Shown piece by piece: positions 35,347-46,545 of a stretch of 64,000 nt of DNA. Source of the stretch: Tethya wilhelma (taxonomy: Eukaryota; Porifera; Demospongiae; Tethyida; Tethyidae). The stretch covers positions 177,256 to 241,255 of the forward strand of contig CAXIPT010000021.1 in the NCBI GenBank assembly GCA_964030475.1. The letters are read 5' to 3'. The first letter of the stretch is position 1. Every line of letters starts with the position of its first letter. The notes under the pieces are model-generated. The model did not search any database, was not told the DNA's origin, and was given only the letters and a program-made list of their open reading frames with translations. The position numbers and the translations under genes were made by a program.

Positions 35347-36286
35347 NGTGCAAGGCCATAACTGATAGTGAAGTTGAATCAATTGTTTCACTCCGACAGT
35401 CGTTTGACAAACCAATTGATCAACTGAAAAAAGATCTGTACACGTGTGATGATGGCTGTCCAAACGCCCATCAAGAACAATTCTCTCACTACGATGAAGA
35501 GAATGACCGGTTGTATTTCGAGACAATTAGTGGACATCCACTGTTGTGCTCAAATGATACAAATTGTCAAAGTAAGCTCAGAATCTTGCGTCATGTGTCT
35601 ACACATTTTACAAGACTGGTCACATTCCTGTACAATTTGAATCATTGCCTTCGCTGCTTTAGAGAGCTTCAAAGGTTTGAGGAAGCACTCACCCAAGGAG
35701 ATCTGTTGTGTGTGTCTAGAATCGAGGACGACTTTGAAGAACTTTTCAGTAGCAAGGTCGATGAAGTATATGAAATGTCTTCAGACGAAGAGGACGACCC
35801 AAGCATGGAAGGTCTAGAAACTAGCCTACTGCTGAATCATGCTCAACTCATAGCTGACTGCGAGAAAGAGCTTGATGACCATGCTGAGCATGTTTGTTGT
35901 TCATGGGAACGACTCCACCAGAGAAAATCAGTATCTAGAGTGAACAACCTAGGTACTGTGGTGTGGCCTTCACTGAAAGCCTACATCACAGAGAACAACC
36001 CAAATGCCAACAATGAGGTACTCTACATGTGTACCTATTGTAAGCCAATGATCAGAAAAGATCGGTTGCCGCCACGTTGCGTCCTCAATGGGTTGAGTCT
36101 TTTGCCTGTTCCTCCAGAACTGTCAAAACTAGACGTATTGAGTATGTAACTCATTCAACGTGCCAAGTGCTACCATACACGGGAAAAGTACCCACGTACA
36201 ATTCCCTGAAAGCCTGCAAGGGTACAATGTTCTTTCTTCCTCTACCATTGAACAGAACAATGGACACCCTTGATCAGGTGAATTAA
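35347..36286 (+). pseudogene. Helitron DUF6570-type section, 5' truncated (copy 3)
   Basis: Nearly identical to the corresponding part of copy 2. It lacks the TGA of copy 2 but shares its TAA in the LSM-LIQRAK segment. It has a 12-bp deletion removing KLGD after SRV and a further deletion (about 29 bp) upstream of YTGKVPTYNSLKACKG. It ends at the TAA (36284-36286) common to all three copies. Confidence 0.8.
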
Positions 36287-38430
36287 TCAGATTTACCTGA
36301 TCCAGAGTTGTACGTGATTGTCAATGGTAGACCAACAAAAGGTGAGGTTGTATGGCGAAACATGATCAATGTTGATGCCATAAAAAAAGCTGTAGAAAAG
36401 CTTAGAGAAATCAACTGGCTCTACAAAGATGTAGAAGATTCCTCTGTAGACAAAGCTGCAAAAAAAGTCATAGAGGTAGTGAATCGTGCCAATAGCAAGG
36501 TGCTTGAGAAGGCTACCCAGGAGGACATAACTTCCTTTCAGTCTTACACCATTAGAAACATGGAGAGTAAGATTCCCGTCCATTCAGACATTGACCAGTT
36601 TGTAGCTAAGAAGGTCAAAGAAGATCCCATTTGCAACAAACAGCAGCACCTGGATGTCATGTGCTTCCCAGATCTGTTTCCCACTGGTGAGTTTGGGGAG
36701 TACCACCCCCGACAGTCCAAGATAGGGTTCAGTGAGTACGTCTACTCAACAAGGATGACCGCTTCAAGAAGAATCCACAGTATGTGTTCTACCTGTTGTG
36801 GCAGGAGATGCGTGAAGTGTCGGCAGGGGTGTACAACCTCTTGAAGTCCACTCGCATGGAGAGGCTCAGTGTCAGTTCACTCTTACAGCAGGCTAGGAGT
36901 AGTGACGAACAACTCAAAGCCAACCTCTCCACCATGCTTCAGAGTGTACGAGGAACCAAGCAGTATTGGTTCAGACGACAGAGTGAGTTAAAGGCCATGA
37001 TTCAAGAATTTGGTCCACTGACCTTATTTCTCACATTCAGTTGTGCCGAGTACGAAGCAACTGACATCGCTGAGTACCTTCGCAAGCTCAACAATGTGCC
37101 TGATAGCTACAGCATTTCAAGGCTTTGCACGAATTTGACTCCAAGTACAGGTCCTTTTTTCACAAAGTACTCTTGAATGGTGCTGTACTGGGAGATGTAA
37201 CCCACTACTACTACAAAGAGTACCACTCAGGTATGTTAAGGCAAAACAGCTGCTCAAAACACTCACCAAATGCAAGAAACTATGATGATAAAGAGCCAAC
37301 TTGTGGAAAAAGTATCTTGTATTACAGTCAAAACTTTGAATATTGATAAGTATGTATGTACTGTTTATGCTTTGCTCGAGTGTACAAGCTCTCTTGTGGT
37401 ACCAATCATAGTACATAACTGCAAAGATTCGGGTCCGCATTGTAAAAAGTTTAGATAAATCAAGGGTAATTAAAATTCATTATATTCTGTTGTTGACAGC
37501 ATTTCCATAGCAACATTTGTGTAAATACTAAGCACAAATTAAAGTAATGTACTGGTACCTGGCGCTACTAGTTACAGCAAAAAAAAGGCTTACCAGTTAG
37601 TATTTAGCTGCCTAATTTAGTATTCATCCGTCGCTCAAAGTAGACATGGAACAGCAGGACAAAACTTTCAGGTGGCTTTACATTCTTGAAAGCTTTCTTG
37701 ACTTAGCGCTATAGTTCAGAAACCATATCCCTCGATATTCGGCTCTGCACTCGAAGCAATCTACAGCTCTTTACTTTTAACACAATTATTTATTAGTTAG
37801 TATCACGTGCGTACGGAAAAATACGCTCCGCGAATAAATTGCTAGGTGCTTACCTGTTGAGCTCACTGAAGTTAAACTTAGCGATTAAATATCTGCACGT
37901 GCGCCCTCGTTACATGTTCAAAAATTTACATAATTGTAGTAAAATTTGTAGAACTTGTAGTAAATTCTGTAATAGTTTGAATATTCACTACTTATGCATT
38001 TTGAGCAGCATTTTTGCCTTAACATACCTGAGCAGGCTCGTGGTGCTCCCTATTACCACGTGATTCATGGAGCACACCCGTCATCGGTGAAGACTACCCG
38101 AAAGATGTGCTGACCTGGATTCAGGATAGAATCACTTGCCGAATTCCCGTCAAAGAGTCCAATCCTGAGTTGCACAGGTTGGTAACACGCTACCAGATGC
38201 ACAAGTGTAGTGCGTACTGTAAGCGTAAACGCAAAGTTGGTTCAGTGTTCATCACTAGCTGTAAGTTTGGCTTCCCTCGTAAAGTAGCCTACACTGCCAA
38301 GCTGGATGAGGTCAATGAGTGCCTCAAATCAAACAAGAATTGCCAAGGTCTGAGATGGAGGTTAGAGTCAATGACTACAACCCCCTATTACTCTTACTTT
38401 GGAAGGCCAACATTGACATCCAATTTGTAG
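36287..38430 (+). pseudogene. Helitron_like_N and Rep (HUH) section, split by an insertion (copy 3)
   Basis: Begins YVIVNGRPTKGEVVWRNMIN. A small deletion near 36741 shifts the frame, and NPQY/FYLLWQEMREVSAG resumes in another. It passes GTKQYWFRRQSELKAMIQEF and TFSCAEYEATDIAEYLRKLN, then reaches DSKYRSFFHKVLLNGAVLGD and HYYYKEYH. An 807-bp element interrupts here; coding resumes at RGAPYYHV, the Helitron equivalent of the His-hydrophobe-His motif of rolling-circle nucleases, then DYPKDVLTWIQDRITCRIP and a Cys/His-containing MHKCSAYCKRKRK segment. The catalytic Tyr region cannot be placed with confidence. Confidence 0.75.
37226..38032. mobile_element. TIR element inserted in the Helitron Rep motif
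   Basis: Inverted ends of about 21 bp: CTCAGGTATGTTAAGGCAAA on the left and its complement on the right, continuing as GCTGCTCAAAA on both sides. Left flank codons KEYH and right flank codons RGAPYYH are contiguous in other Helitrons, which fixes the insertion site. No clear target duplication. No transposase frame is seen in about 0.8 kb. Confidence 0.7.
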
Positions 38431-39375
38431 CTGAGCACTAGCCCACTAGGTTAGTGGGTATGCGACCAAAGCTGAGAGAAGCAACATCCAGGACATCTGG
38501 CAAGAGGTGAGCGAGGACAAGAGTATCTACTCCAGGTTGTGGTCTTTTGACATCCATTCTCTGCATACCAGGGAGTGTGGGTTGTACGAAGCTGGTGACC
38601 TACTGCTTGGTAATCACCTGACAGAGAAGTCTGACCAGGTCAAGTTGGTTGATGTGCTCATGCCACACAAGAGGAGCTGTCGACTCAAGGACCTACAAGA
38701 TCTTGCCAACGTCGATCCAGACAGTGACGAAATCTTTGAGGGTAACATCCAGACAGACCCGACTCACTTGAAAATATTTGTCTGTACGACTTTGTGTCCA
38801 ATTACGACTACAACGGCAGGGATGACAATGGTAAAAGGAAGTACAAGATGCTCAACAAGCCTCGACTTCCAAACCACAAGATCTTCAATCCCGAGAAAGA
38901 AGAACAAAGGGAAGCCTACTACTATTCCCTCTTGCTTCTGTTTGTTCCTTTTAGGGATGAGAGTGAGCTCATGTAAGATGGTGAAACAGCCGAGGAGGCC
39001 TTCAACAGGTTGGTCTCTGATGACAGCAGGGCTCACCATAAAAAGCTTCACAGGGCTCTTCAAGCACAGGCCAAGATCCAAGAGATCAACATGCTGAGGA
39101 GAAAGACAATGGAAAAGATGAGCCTGAGAACAAGGAGGACAATGAGGACCCTCAACTGATGGGTGAGGCCAATTCAGCAATGAATGACCTCATCGACTTG
39201 AAAACAAACGATGACTCTGATCGAATGAGTCTCGAGGACAGAGTCAACATGCTAAATGTTGATCAAAGACGTATCTACGAGAATGTGAAGAGTCACCTCC
39301 TACACCAGAAACAACACGAAGCAGGAGGTTGCAACTGTGATCTCAAACCACTTCGAATGTTCATCAGTGGAGTAC
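38431..39375 (+). pseudogene. Helitron Rep-helicase linker (copy 3)
   Basis: Frames change several times but carry recognisable Helitron linker blocks: KSIYSRLWSFDIHSLHTREC, NHLTEKSDQVKLVDVLMPHK, KRKYKMLNKPRLPNHKIFNP, QREAYYYSLLLLFVPFRDES and the helicase lead-in NMLNVDQRRIYENVKSHLLH ending LRMFISGV at the first half of the Walker A loop. The frame is broken around 38785, 38980 and 39150. Confidence 0.75.
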
Positions 39376-40947
39376 TCAGGTCAGTTAAGGTTACGGGCAA
39401 CAGTTGGCTCATGAATATGCTAATCAGTACATGCTAGTTATTTTAGATGCGGAAGAAGACAGTAAATTTCATCCGCCAAATTGTGCAGAGCTAGCAAAAA
39501 TTCTAACCGTATATTGGCGATTAGCGAACTGTAGAGTCCTAAGTAAAGGGCCAGACGGAGAGTTTTTCTGAAAAAGAGCGACTAAATCGTCGTAGCTGCT
39601 CGTCGTCTCCTGGCAGCTGCCTGGGACGCTTCAGTGCTAGACGCTTTTTGGCTTTCTAAATCGCTTGCTGTTTGATGTAGAAAAAAAGTCTCGACGTCTG
39701 ACCCTCGAGAACGAAGGTAAGTTTTTGTTGCTACAGTGTTCTGGATATAGCTGCTTATTTTCTAAGAAAAATATGGCGGATAGAATTTACTCGATCAAAA
39801 ATTCTTGGTATTATGTACTAGGTTAGCTGTGAAGTCCGAGTAGTTGGTGATCCAAGAACAAACAGTTGCTGTTCAAGACGCAAGAGTCCCACATTCCAGT
39901 TCTGGTGTTAGATACGGGCAGATTTTCTAGCTCATGAATTATTCATATCCACACTGTGACCCCTAACCTTAAAGGAACTGTGTCACTATATAAGCGGTGT
40001 TTTGTTGCTAAAAATAAAAATAATGACGTTTTGTGACGTTTTTTGTTGATACGCGGGTACCACGTCCGGGAACGTTTGCATACTACTCCGTGTATTGCGC
40101 ATTTTGCTTTTACTCGCGTAATAGTACTACGTGGTCAGCTGTTATTACAAGCCTAAGTAGCTCGCATAATGCGCACTTAATACTGTAAGGTTTCTGTTTA
40201 CAATCCATTTATAGTAACAAAACACCGCTTATATAGTGACACAGTTCCTTTAAGGACAATCAGACGTTAGTTGGAAAATTACACAGCTGTGAATTAGATG
40301 GCTGATATACAGCCAGTACTTCACTTAGAGCTTATTTCAATAGTAGTTTAGGATTATTTGATCTATGTACTTTATAGGGATTCACAATTAGTTGCCATGG
40401 TAACCATTATCATGAATAAAATTATGGTTAGCTGATTGATATTCATAGACGCAAAATTAAAAATCCGGTACAGAAGAAGCCTAGCTCAGACTTTGGCATA
40501 GCGCTTGCTAGTTAGCTAATGGTCTGAACTAAACATCCCTCGCTGGTTTTTGTTGCAATGCTACAGCAGCACTATACTAAATTACTGAAAGAAATAATAA
40601 ATTTTAGAGTGAATTTATTATACTTACCGTAACATTGCCGTTCATCATCACTGGAATTTTCAGAAAAAACAGCGAGAACCTTTTAGTAGCATCACTTTAA
40701 GCTGTTTGACTCTCTGCGCTAGTGTCTTTCTGTACCAGAAAATCCGTTATTCACAAGAGGTCTCTTTCTCAACTTGCCATGAGGCTAAGTTCTAGTGCCA
40801 CACCCACCTAATACTGCGTTTAGTACTGACGATCTTTATCTACTAATTATTAATGATATTCATTGTAGCTTGCTTGTACCATTACAAGCTAAATACATGC
40901 AACAGGCGCCGCGCGCACTATAATGAGCTGGAAGCGCTTGGCAATCC
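39376..40947. other. About 1.57-kb insertion at the helicase Walker A
   Basis: Coding is lost after FISGV (39375) and resumes at LGKSFLIETIKAL (about 40948), so the segment splits the GxxGxGKS loop. I see no clear terminal inverted repeats or target duplication for the whole insert. It contains a complete piggyBac-type MITE at 39973-40249, so it is at least a two-layer insertion. Confidence 0.6.
39973..40249. mobile_element. PiggyBac-type MITE with TTAA target duplication
   Basis: Perfect TIRs of about 34 bp begin AGGAACTGTGTCACTATATA at both ends, flanked by TTAA on each side (39969-39972 and 40250-40253). TTAA duplication is the signature of piggyBac transposition. It is 277 bp with no coding capacity. 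Confidence 0.85.
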
Positions 40948-42240
40948 TCGGTAAGTCGTTTCTAATTGAGACGATCAAAGCTTTAGTGAATGACCTATGG
41001 CCGTCCAAAGACATCACGTGTGCCATCACAGCTCCAACCGGCTTAGCTGCTTTCAATGTGGGTGGTGTAACCATTCACCGACTCTTTCAGCTGCCCGTTG
41101 AACATGACAGCAAGACAGCTGGCTACTGGTCACTGCCAAAGTCATCTGTCAAAGTAATGAGAGCGACACTACGTAGCGTCAAGTTGTTTGTGATTGACGA
41201 AGTGTCAATGGTTTCCAGCCTCAATCTGGCGTACATTCACCTCAGATTGGAGGAACTCTGGGGGGAGTGAGTGGTTTGGTTCCATGAATATGCTGTTTGT
41301 TGGAGACATCCTCCAGTTACAGCCTGTCAATCGTAAACCAGTGTTCAACAACATCTCCCACTCAACCCTAGTGTACAAGCTTGGGTGTGTAGCTTCCGTC
41401 AACATCTGGAACGAGTGTGTGCTCTATGATGAGCTCACCATCAACGAGCGTCAGAAGGGTGACAGAGAGTATTCTGACGGTGTCAGACGTGGCTGGCCAA
41501 CTGATAAGTGTCTCGCTGCACTCAAACAACGAGTCATACAGGTGCCTGTGTCGGACAAGTTTCTTGAGCTTCAGCAGTCTGGCCAGACACCTGTATGTCT
41601 GTTTCACACTAGAATGGCTTGCGACGAGTTCAACAAAGAAATGCTCGGCATGTAGACACCACTGTACATGAGCTAAAGTGCATAGATGTGGTAGATCAAA
41701 CTGAGAGTACACGCAAGTGGGACAAAAAAGCCATTGAACAGTTAGAAAAACTAAATTCTGATTCTAACAAAACAGCAGGTCTAGAGTATGTTGTGAAAAT
41801 GGCAGTTGGTGCACGTGTTATGCTTCGTCGTAACATAGACACCAACTGTGGTCTGGTAAATGGTGCTCTGGGAACTGTTCTCAAGGTTACACGTAACAAG
41901 ATTTTTGTACAGTTTGATCATGTTGGTTCACCTTACGGGGTGGAAAGAGTTAAGAATAGGTTCATGGTTATGAAAAACCTGTATGTGTACAGAGAACAGT
42001 TTCTACTCATTCTTGCCTATGCAGTCACCATTCACAAGTGCCAGGGGCTATCTTTGGACAGTGCCTTTCAGACAGAGAGTTCAGTGCAGGCATGGCCTAT
42101 GTCGCTCTGTCCAGGGTTCGTTCGCTATCCGGCTTGCACTTGATAGCTTTCAACCCAAGTTCAATAATGGTATCTAACCAATGTTTGAAAGAGGTGAACA
42201 GACTGAGAGCTACATGTAGAAAAGATCTCCCACTGTACAC
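40948..42240 (+). pseudogene. PIF1-type helicase of the Helitron (copy 3)
   Basis: Helicase motifs in order: half Walker A (GKSFLIETIKAL), TAPTGLAAFNVGGVTIHRLF, Walker B VIDEVSMVS, motif III GDILQLQPV, VNGALGTVLKVTRNKIFVQF, LAYAVTIHKCQGLSLD and GMAYVALSRVRSLSGLHLIA. This 5'-3' DNA helicase unwinds DNA during rolling-circle transposition. Frameshifts: in the G run near 41258 (after LRLEELWG), near 41650 (stop after EMLGM) and near 42070. The gene is non-functional but every motif except the complete Walker A is visible. Confidence 0.85.
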
Positions 42241-43406
42241 TATTTCTCGTACTAGTGAGAGTTCTAAATGTAAGCTCACAGGTACTGTTCAAGGTGAACA
42301 ATGTAACGCTAAACAGAAAGTCTCTTCTAACAGGAAAAAGACAAGTTCAGAACAAGCCCCAGCCAAGAGGAATACCAGCAAAGAAAAGCTGAAGATGTGT
42401 GTGTGGGTGAGAAGCCTGCAAAGAAGCCTGCTAATAGTAGTACAAATGCTACACAGGTATCTGATCCAATGGCAAAAAAAGCAGCTAAAAAACCACTTCC
42501 CTCTAATGAAGAGGAGAGTCCTTCAAAGAAGCCTGCATTGAGTAGTGACCAGGTAGCCACAGTGGACAGTAGCACTCAGTCTCAAACGAAGCCTGTCCAG
42601 TGCGATGATGCTCAACAGAAGTCCGACTAGAGTGATCGGGTGAACAAAGATGAGAGTAATAATGAGGAGGAAAAGTCTGAAAATAGTGAGGTTGTTACTT
42701 TACAGAGTACAACATGCTTGCATGAGCTTGCACAGCTATGGCGTTCTATTAGAGAAGCCTTTTATGCTTGGTTTGATGAGCATAGTGACAGTATTGATAC
42801 TTTTGTTAGAAGGTTTAGTGAAACATATGTACATGTTTTAACTATTGCTCAACGAAAGAGAACTAGTCTTGTTGAGAGTAGCATCCACCCTGCCATGTTG
42901 ACAGTTGTAGAGGCTATCTCCACTACTGGAGATGGCGACTGTCTTTACAATGCCATATCTCTACTGCTGAGTGGGCATGAAAATCTTAAACATGATCTGA
43001 GATTTTTGACTGTATTTTCACTTGTTAATCACAAACAACTGTTTCATGTGTACATTGCACAAGCAACTGTTCATATAAATAACTTTGATGTTGCTCAGGA
43101 GTACAACAGAATCATGAGGAAGGCTGTGAGACGAAAGGCATGGGGTGAGGACTACCATATTCAGGCTATGTCACTGATCCTGAATAGACCCATCTTCAGC
43201 TACACTAACTGGAGAGATGCTTTTATGAAACTGTTAAATGACAGGAACTTGACATTGTCTGAGTTGGCATTTAGTTTCCTCAATAAACTTGCAGGTTGTC
43301 ATTTTCATGTAATGATCATTTCAGTGCATTGATGTACCATAATAATTTGGCTAACATTGAGCATCTACCTGTGCCTCTTCATGTGCCATTTACTGCTACA
43401 GTGTAA
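42241..43406 (+). pseudogene. OTU-type cysteine protease domain at the Helitron C-terminus
   Basis: After a Lys/Ser-rich linker (EKPAKKPANSSTNATQ, PSKKPALSSDQ) and an in-frame TAG (42628-42630) comes an OTU fold: the catalytic Asp/Cys loop TTGDGDCLYNAISLLLSG, helical segments LRSIREAF-like and HINNFDVAQEYNRIMRKAV, and WGEDYHIQAMSLILNRPIF. The expected catalytic His lies in HFSALMYHN, now in a different frame after a shift near 43305; that frame ends at TAA 43404-43406. OTU proteases are deubiquitinase-like enzymes, and fusion to Rep-helicase is known for some animal Helitrons. Role in transposition unknown. Confidence 0.75.
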
Positions 43407-43490
43407 ACTGAAATGCCACAAATTATTTGTGAATTTGTACTGGGCTTACAAAGCTCTTAATGCTGTTAGTACAGCAATAGTTAACTTTAC

Positions 43491-44711
43491 CATAGATATT
43501 ATAGACTACGTAACCGAGATTGGAAACGGCCATATGCTAATACAGACACTCCGAGTTGTAATATACGCGCGCGCGTGTTTACTTGAGCAGCACAGGTACT
43601 TTCTATGCTTTGATGTATTCTCTTTCTCAGCGGCTATGGTTCAGGTTGATACTCTGCATAATATCAACACTACCAATATATTATGTCTTGCATTTTTAAA
43701 CAATACTAAGTAAATTTTTACTGAGTTCACTGACTTTTTGATCAATTTTCTTTTCCAAACACTGCAGTAAAAATCAAGAATAGTACATTGCCAAGGATCA
43801 ATTGTGTGCAATGACAGTCACACAATTATAGTTACTTACACAGAGTTGACATTTACCAGCAATTCAAAGTCTTTAATAAGGGGGGCAGTACGTATGTAGG
43901 ACATTCTGTACTAGCAATGCATGGCAAAACCATACGACACCGATAATGATGTTGGCCGCTTTTGGTTCCCGTCAGAGGTGAAAGAAGAGGCTCTCCAGAG
44001 TATAGAGACTAATAATGGTGAAGTGGACTGGGTGATTATCTCAAGAAAGTGTAATGTTTCGTTCTGTGAAAGAGCCTGAGTTTTCTTAGCATATCTGGAG
44101 AACAACACAAAACTATTAGCATAAAATTAAGTCTAGTTCATATAAAAGGATATCCACAATTAAAAATACAGTACTATTGGTGCTGGAAGCATCTTTCTCT
44201 AAGGCTACAGGTACAGAAAGTTTACCTACACAGGTAGCCATCTGTAAAAGTTTTTAACCCTCAAGGTAGAGTCATGTTTAGTACCATCATAAGCCTAATG
44301 GCCCACTGAATTCAGCTATTAGGGTTAGAGAGGCCGGGGATAAAATGTAAGGAAGATAGAGGTACAGAAAGCTACTCTTAAACGGTAATATACTTCTGTT
44401 CTCCAAATATTTTGTCCAAACAACAGATGATTTCACAATTTTTCCAATTAATACACACTTATATGACAAGGGCAACTACTAAACAGAACGATGACTACTA
44501 TTTTACCCTGTAAATGCAACTTACTTGGCACAATTTGTCCACTTCTTCAGTCTTGAGCTGGCTTGGCGTAAATTTTTTCTTGCGCTTTCATGGCAGCTGC
44601 TACTATCAGATCTCAAATCTACAACTCGGAGTGCCCGCCCACTTTGTATTGAATGATACTGAATTTCGCGTAGCGTTTCCAATCCCGGTCACGTAGTCTA
44701 TAATATCTATG
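43491..44711. mobile_element. TIR element with 7-bp target duplication next to Helitron copy 3
   Basis: Ends read CATAGATATTATAGACTACG inward from each side, with further inverted matches (GATTGGAAACG and CACTCCGAGTTGTA) in the subterminal region. ACTTTAC is repeated on both flanks (43484-43490 and 44712-44718). A 52-codon frame starting MAKPYDTDNDVGRFWFPSEV at 43921 lies inside but I do not recognise it. Superfamily unclear. Confidence 0.65.
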
Positions 44712-45085
44712 ACTTTACTCAACCATTATATTAGTACATCACACTGCGCCATGTGTCACTGCGCATTCTCAGAATAAAAGGACTGACGGCATGGGCTAAT
44801 GTAAACATGCTAATATTGGAAGTCCAAGAAAAAAAGAGATCACACACACAATAGCAGTTTAGTGATTGTACACAGATTGTGTTGTTTGCAAAAGTTAACA
44901 TAAAAATTTTTGGGATGCGATATCACTCTGGGGTCCTCGTCCCGCATCCTGGGATCAACAGTTCAACATGCATATAGAGTACTAATAGTGGTTGAACTCA
45001 ATGAACTGTTGATGCAGACAGGAGTGATCGTACACATTATTGTCATGCACATACACACATAATTATTATGTGTGAGCACATCCAT

Positions 45086-45088
<3 letters not shown>

Positions 45089-45122
<34 letters not shown>

Positions 45123-45140
45123 CACACATGCACACACACA
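45089..45140 (+). repeat. (CA)n microsatellite
   Basis: About 30 bp of pure CA followed by interrupted CA/CACATG units. Confidence 0.9.
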
Positions 45141-45249
45141 CAAACACACATATGCAGCACTTTCAGAGGGGTTTATAGCAAAATTGAGCGACTCAGTTCA
45201 ACTGTTATTCAGTAAGTAACACCATAAAAACTTGTAATGATAATAGTGT

Positions 45250-46171
45250 ACAAGTACAAAAAACATTAGAAATGTAATGTAAACACAAGTATAAAAAACA
45301 TTGGAAATGTAATGAGACACAGGAATGGTTAAATCGTAAAAAGAACGCAAACAAGATGGAATGGCTGNTCATTCCTGTGTGGGCTGCATGTAGTACTCTC
45401 TTCCCATGTTGAGTCCCTCATGTTGCCCATAGGAATAATTCTTTACACACTCAATCAGCCATTCGCTCTTGTTTGCTTTCTTTTTTACGATTTGGGCATT
45501 CCTATGTCTCATTACATTTCCAATGTTTTTTTCACTTGTTTGTTCCCATTTTTTTGAGTTTGTGTGTATATGGTAGCTACTTGTACACTATCAGCATGGA
45601 TATTATTATATGTCAAAGTCCTGATTCATCTCTTAAGAAGAGCAACCAGGTATCACAAAATAGTTCCAGGCAACTTCAGTACATTTAATTTCCAAATAAC
45701 GTACACATTTGTGTGTGGAAATGGTCGTCAATTTGAATTTTCTAGAAGCTAATGAATTATGCATGAGTGTAGAAATTAATGGCGGCCATATGGAGGAGGC
45801 GCTTTTTGCCTTGTATCTAGCTACTCAATGAGAGGCGCTAAAAACCGATGGCAAAAGCGACTGTACCGGAAGAAACCAAGTTCGTTCGTTCTAGAATCAG
45901 CTTCTAAAAGTGAATAGTCTCTGAGAAAAGTTGAGCCAGGATAGAAGAAGAAGAAGAAGATGGAGAAAATTAGAGGTTTGGCATGTTTGTGTTTGTTACT
46001 TTAGCGATGGTTTTAGGCCAAGTTTTTGGGCTCATTAGAAAGAAAACGAGCTAAATAGTAGCTTTAGAAGCTTAAGCGCTCAGTTTTTGCAGAGTTATTC
46101 GCGTGAATTTTTGTATTGCGCTAATGGGCCATCCGTGCCATTCCTGTGTACCCAGTACTACCGTAGTGGGA
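45250..46171 (+). mobile_element. Family A repeat with duplicated head and a single N
   Basis: The head motif ACAAGTACAAAAAACATTAG is followed within about 35 bp by a second version (ACAAGTATAAAAAACATTGG). Then come the inverted-repeat head (N at 45368), the TCCAAATAACGTACAC block (about 45691), ATGGCGGCCATATGGAGGAG, GAA tract, TTTTAGGCCAAGTTTTTGGG and the hairpin CCCAGTACTACCGTAGTGGG (one mismatch). Confidence 0.75.
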
Positions 46172-46183
46172 ATACTGAACACA

Positions 46184-46545
46184 CTTTGATGTTTAACCTT
46201 GTTTGTACATTTTACCCTGACTTGTTACCATATATGGATATTTTTTGTGCATATGTGTCTGTTAACACCTCTTGAGTTAGAGGATATAATATACTTTGTA
46301 CTAGGGATATTAGGCTTTTTATACATTTTCATTGACTATGTTGTATTCCTGTCTTAGTTTCTTTGTTCTATTTGTTTGTTTTAATTATTAGTTCCTGTCT
46401 TTTATTGTAACTTCCTTTATGTTTTTGTATATAAGTAGCTACATTTTTACTGTTAGACATGCTTCACTTTGATCGATCATAACTCTATAACTGAAAGGAC
46501 TTTTACTTGTCTGCCAACATCTCGGCGCACCCTCGGGGGCGCATT
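46184..46545 (+). other. Possible solo LTR
   Basis: A T-rich stretch with a TATATAAG box (about 46428), a TTTATTGTAAC-type segment and an end CGGGGGCGCATTACA followed by AATTGGCGTAGTTGGCAG, which resembles an LTR end plus primer-binding site. I see no second LTR, no target duplication and no internal coding region, so this stays speculative. Confidence 0.25.

Larger units (their letters stand above)
35347..43406 (+). mobile_element. Helitron copy 3 with Rep, PIF1 helicase and OTU regions
   Basis: Starts inside the DUF6570 section directly after the N at 35346 and runs through Helitron_like_N, Rep, PIF1-type helicase and an OTU cysteine protease domain, ending at a stop at 43404-43406. Two large insertions split it: 37226-38032 in the Rep HUH region and about 39376-40947 at the helicase Walker A. 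It has many frameshifts and stops. It is the only copy in the window that shows what the autonomous ancestor encoded. Confidence 0.85.

Noticed and set aside
37231..38034. GT-AG intron within the Helitron Rep region
   Set aside because: The donor CAG/GTATGT is good, but none of the obvious AG acceptors restores the reading frame, and the ends are inverted repeats, which fits a TE insertion better.
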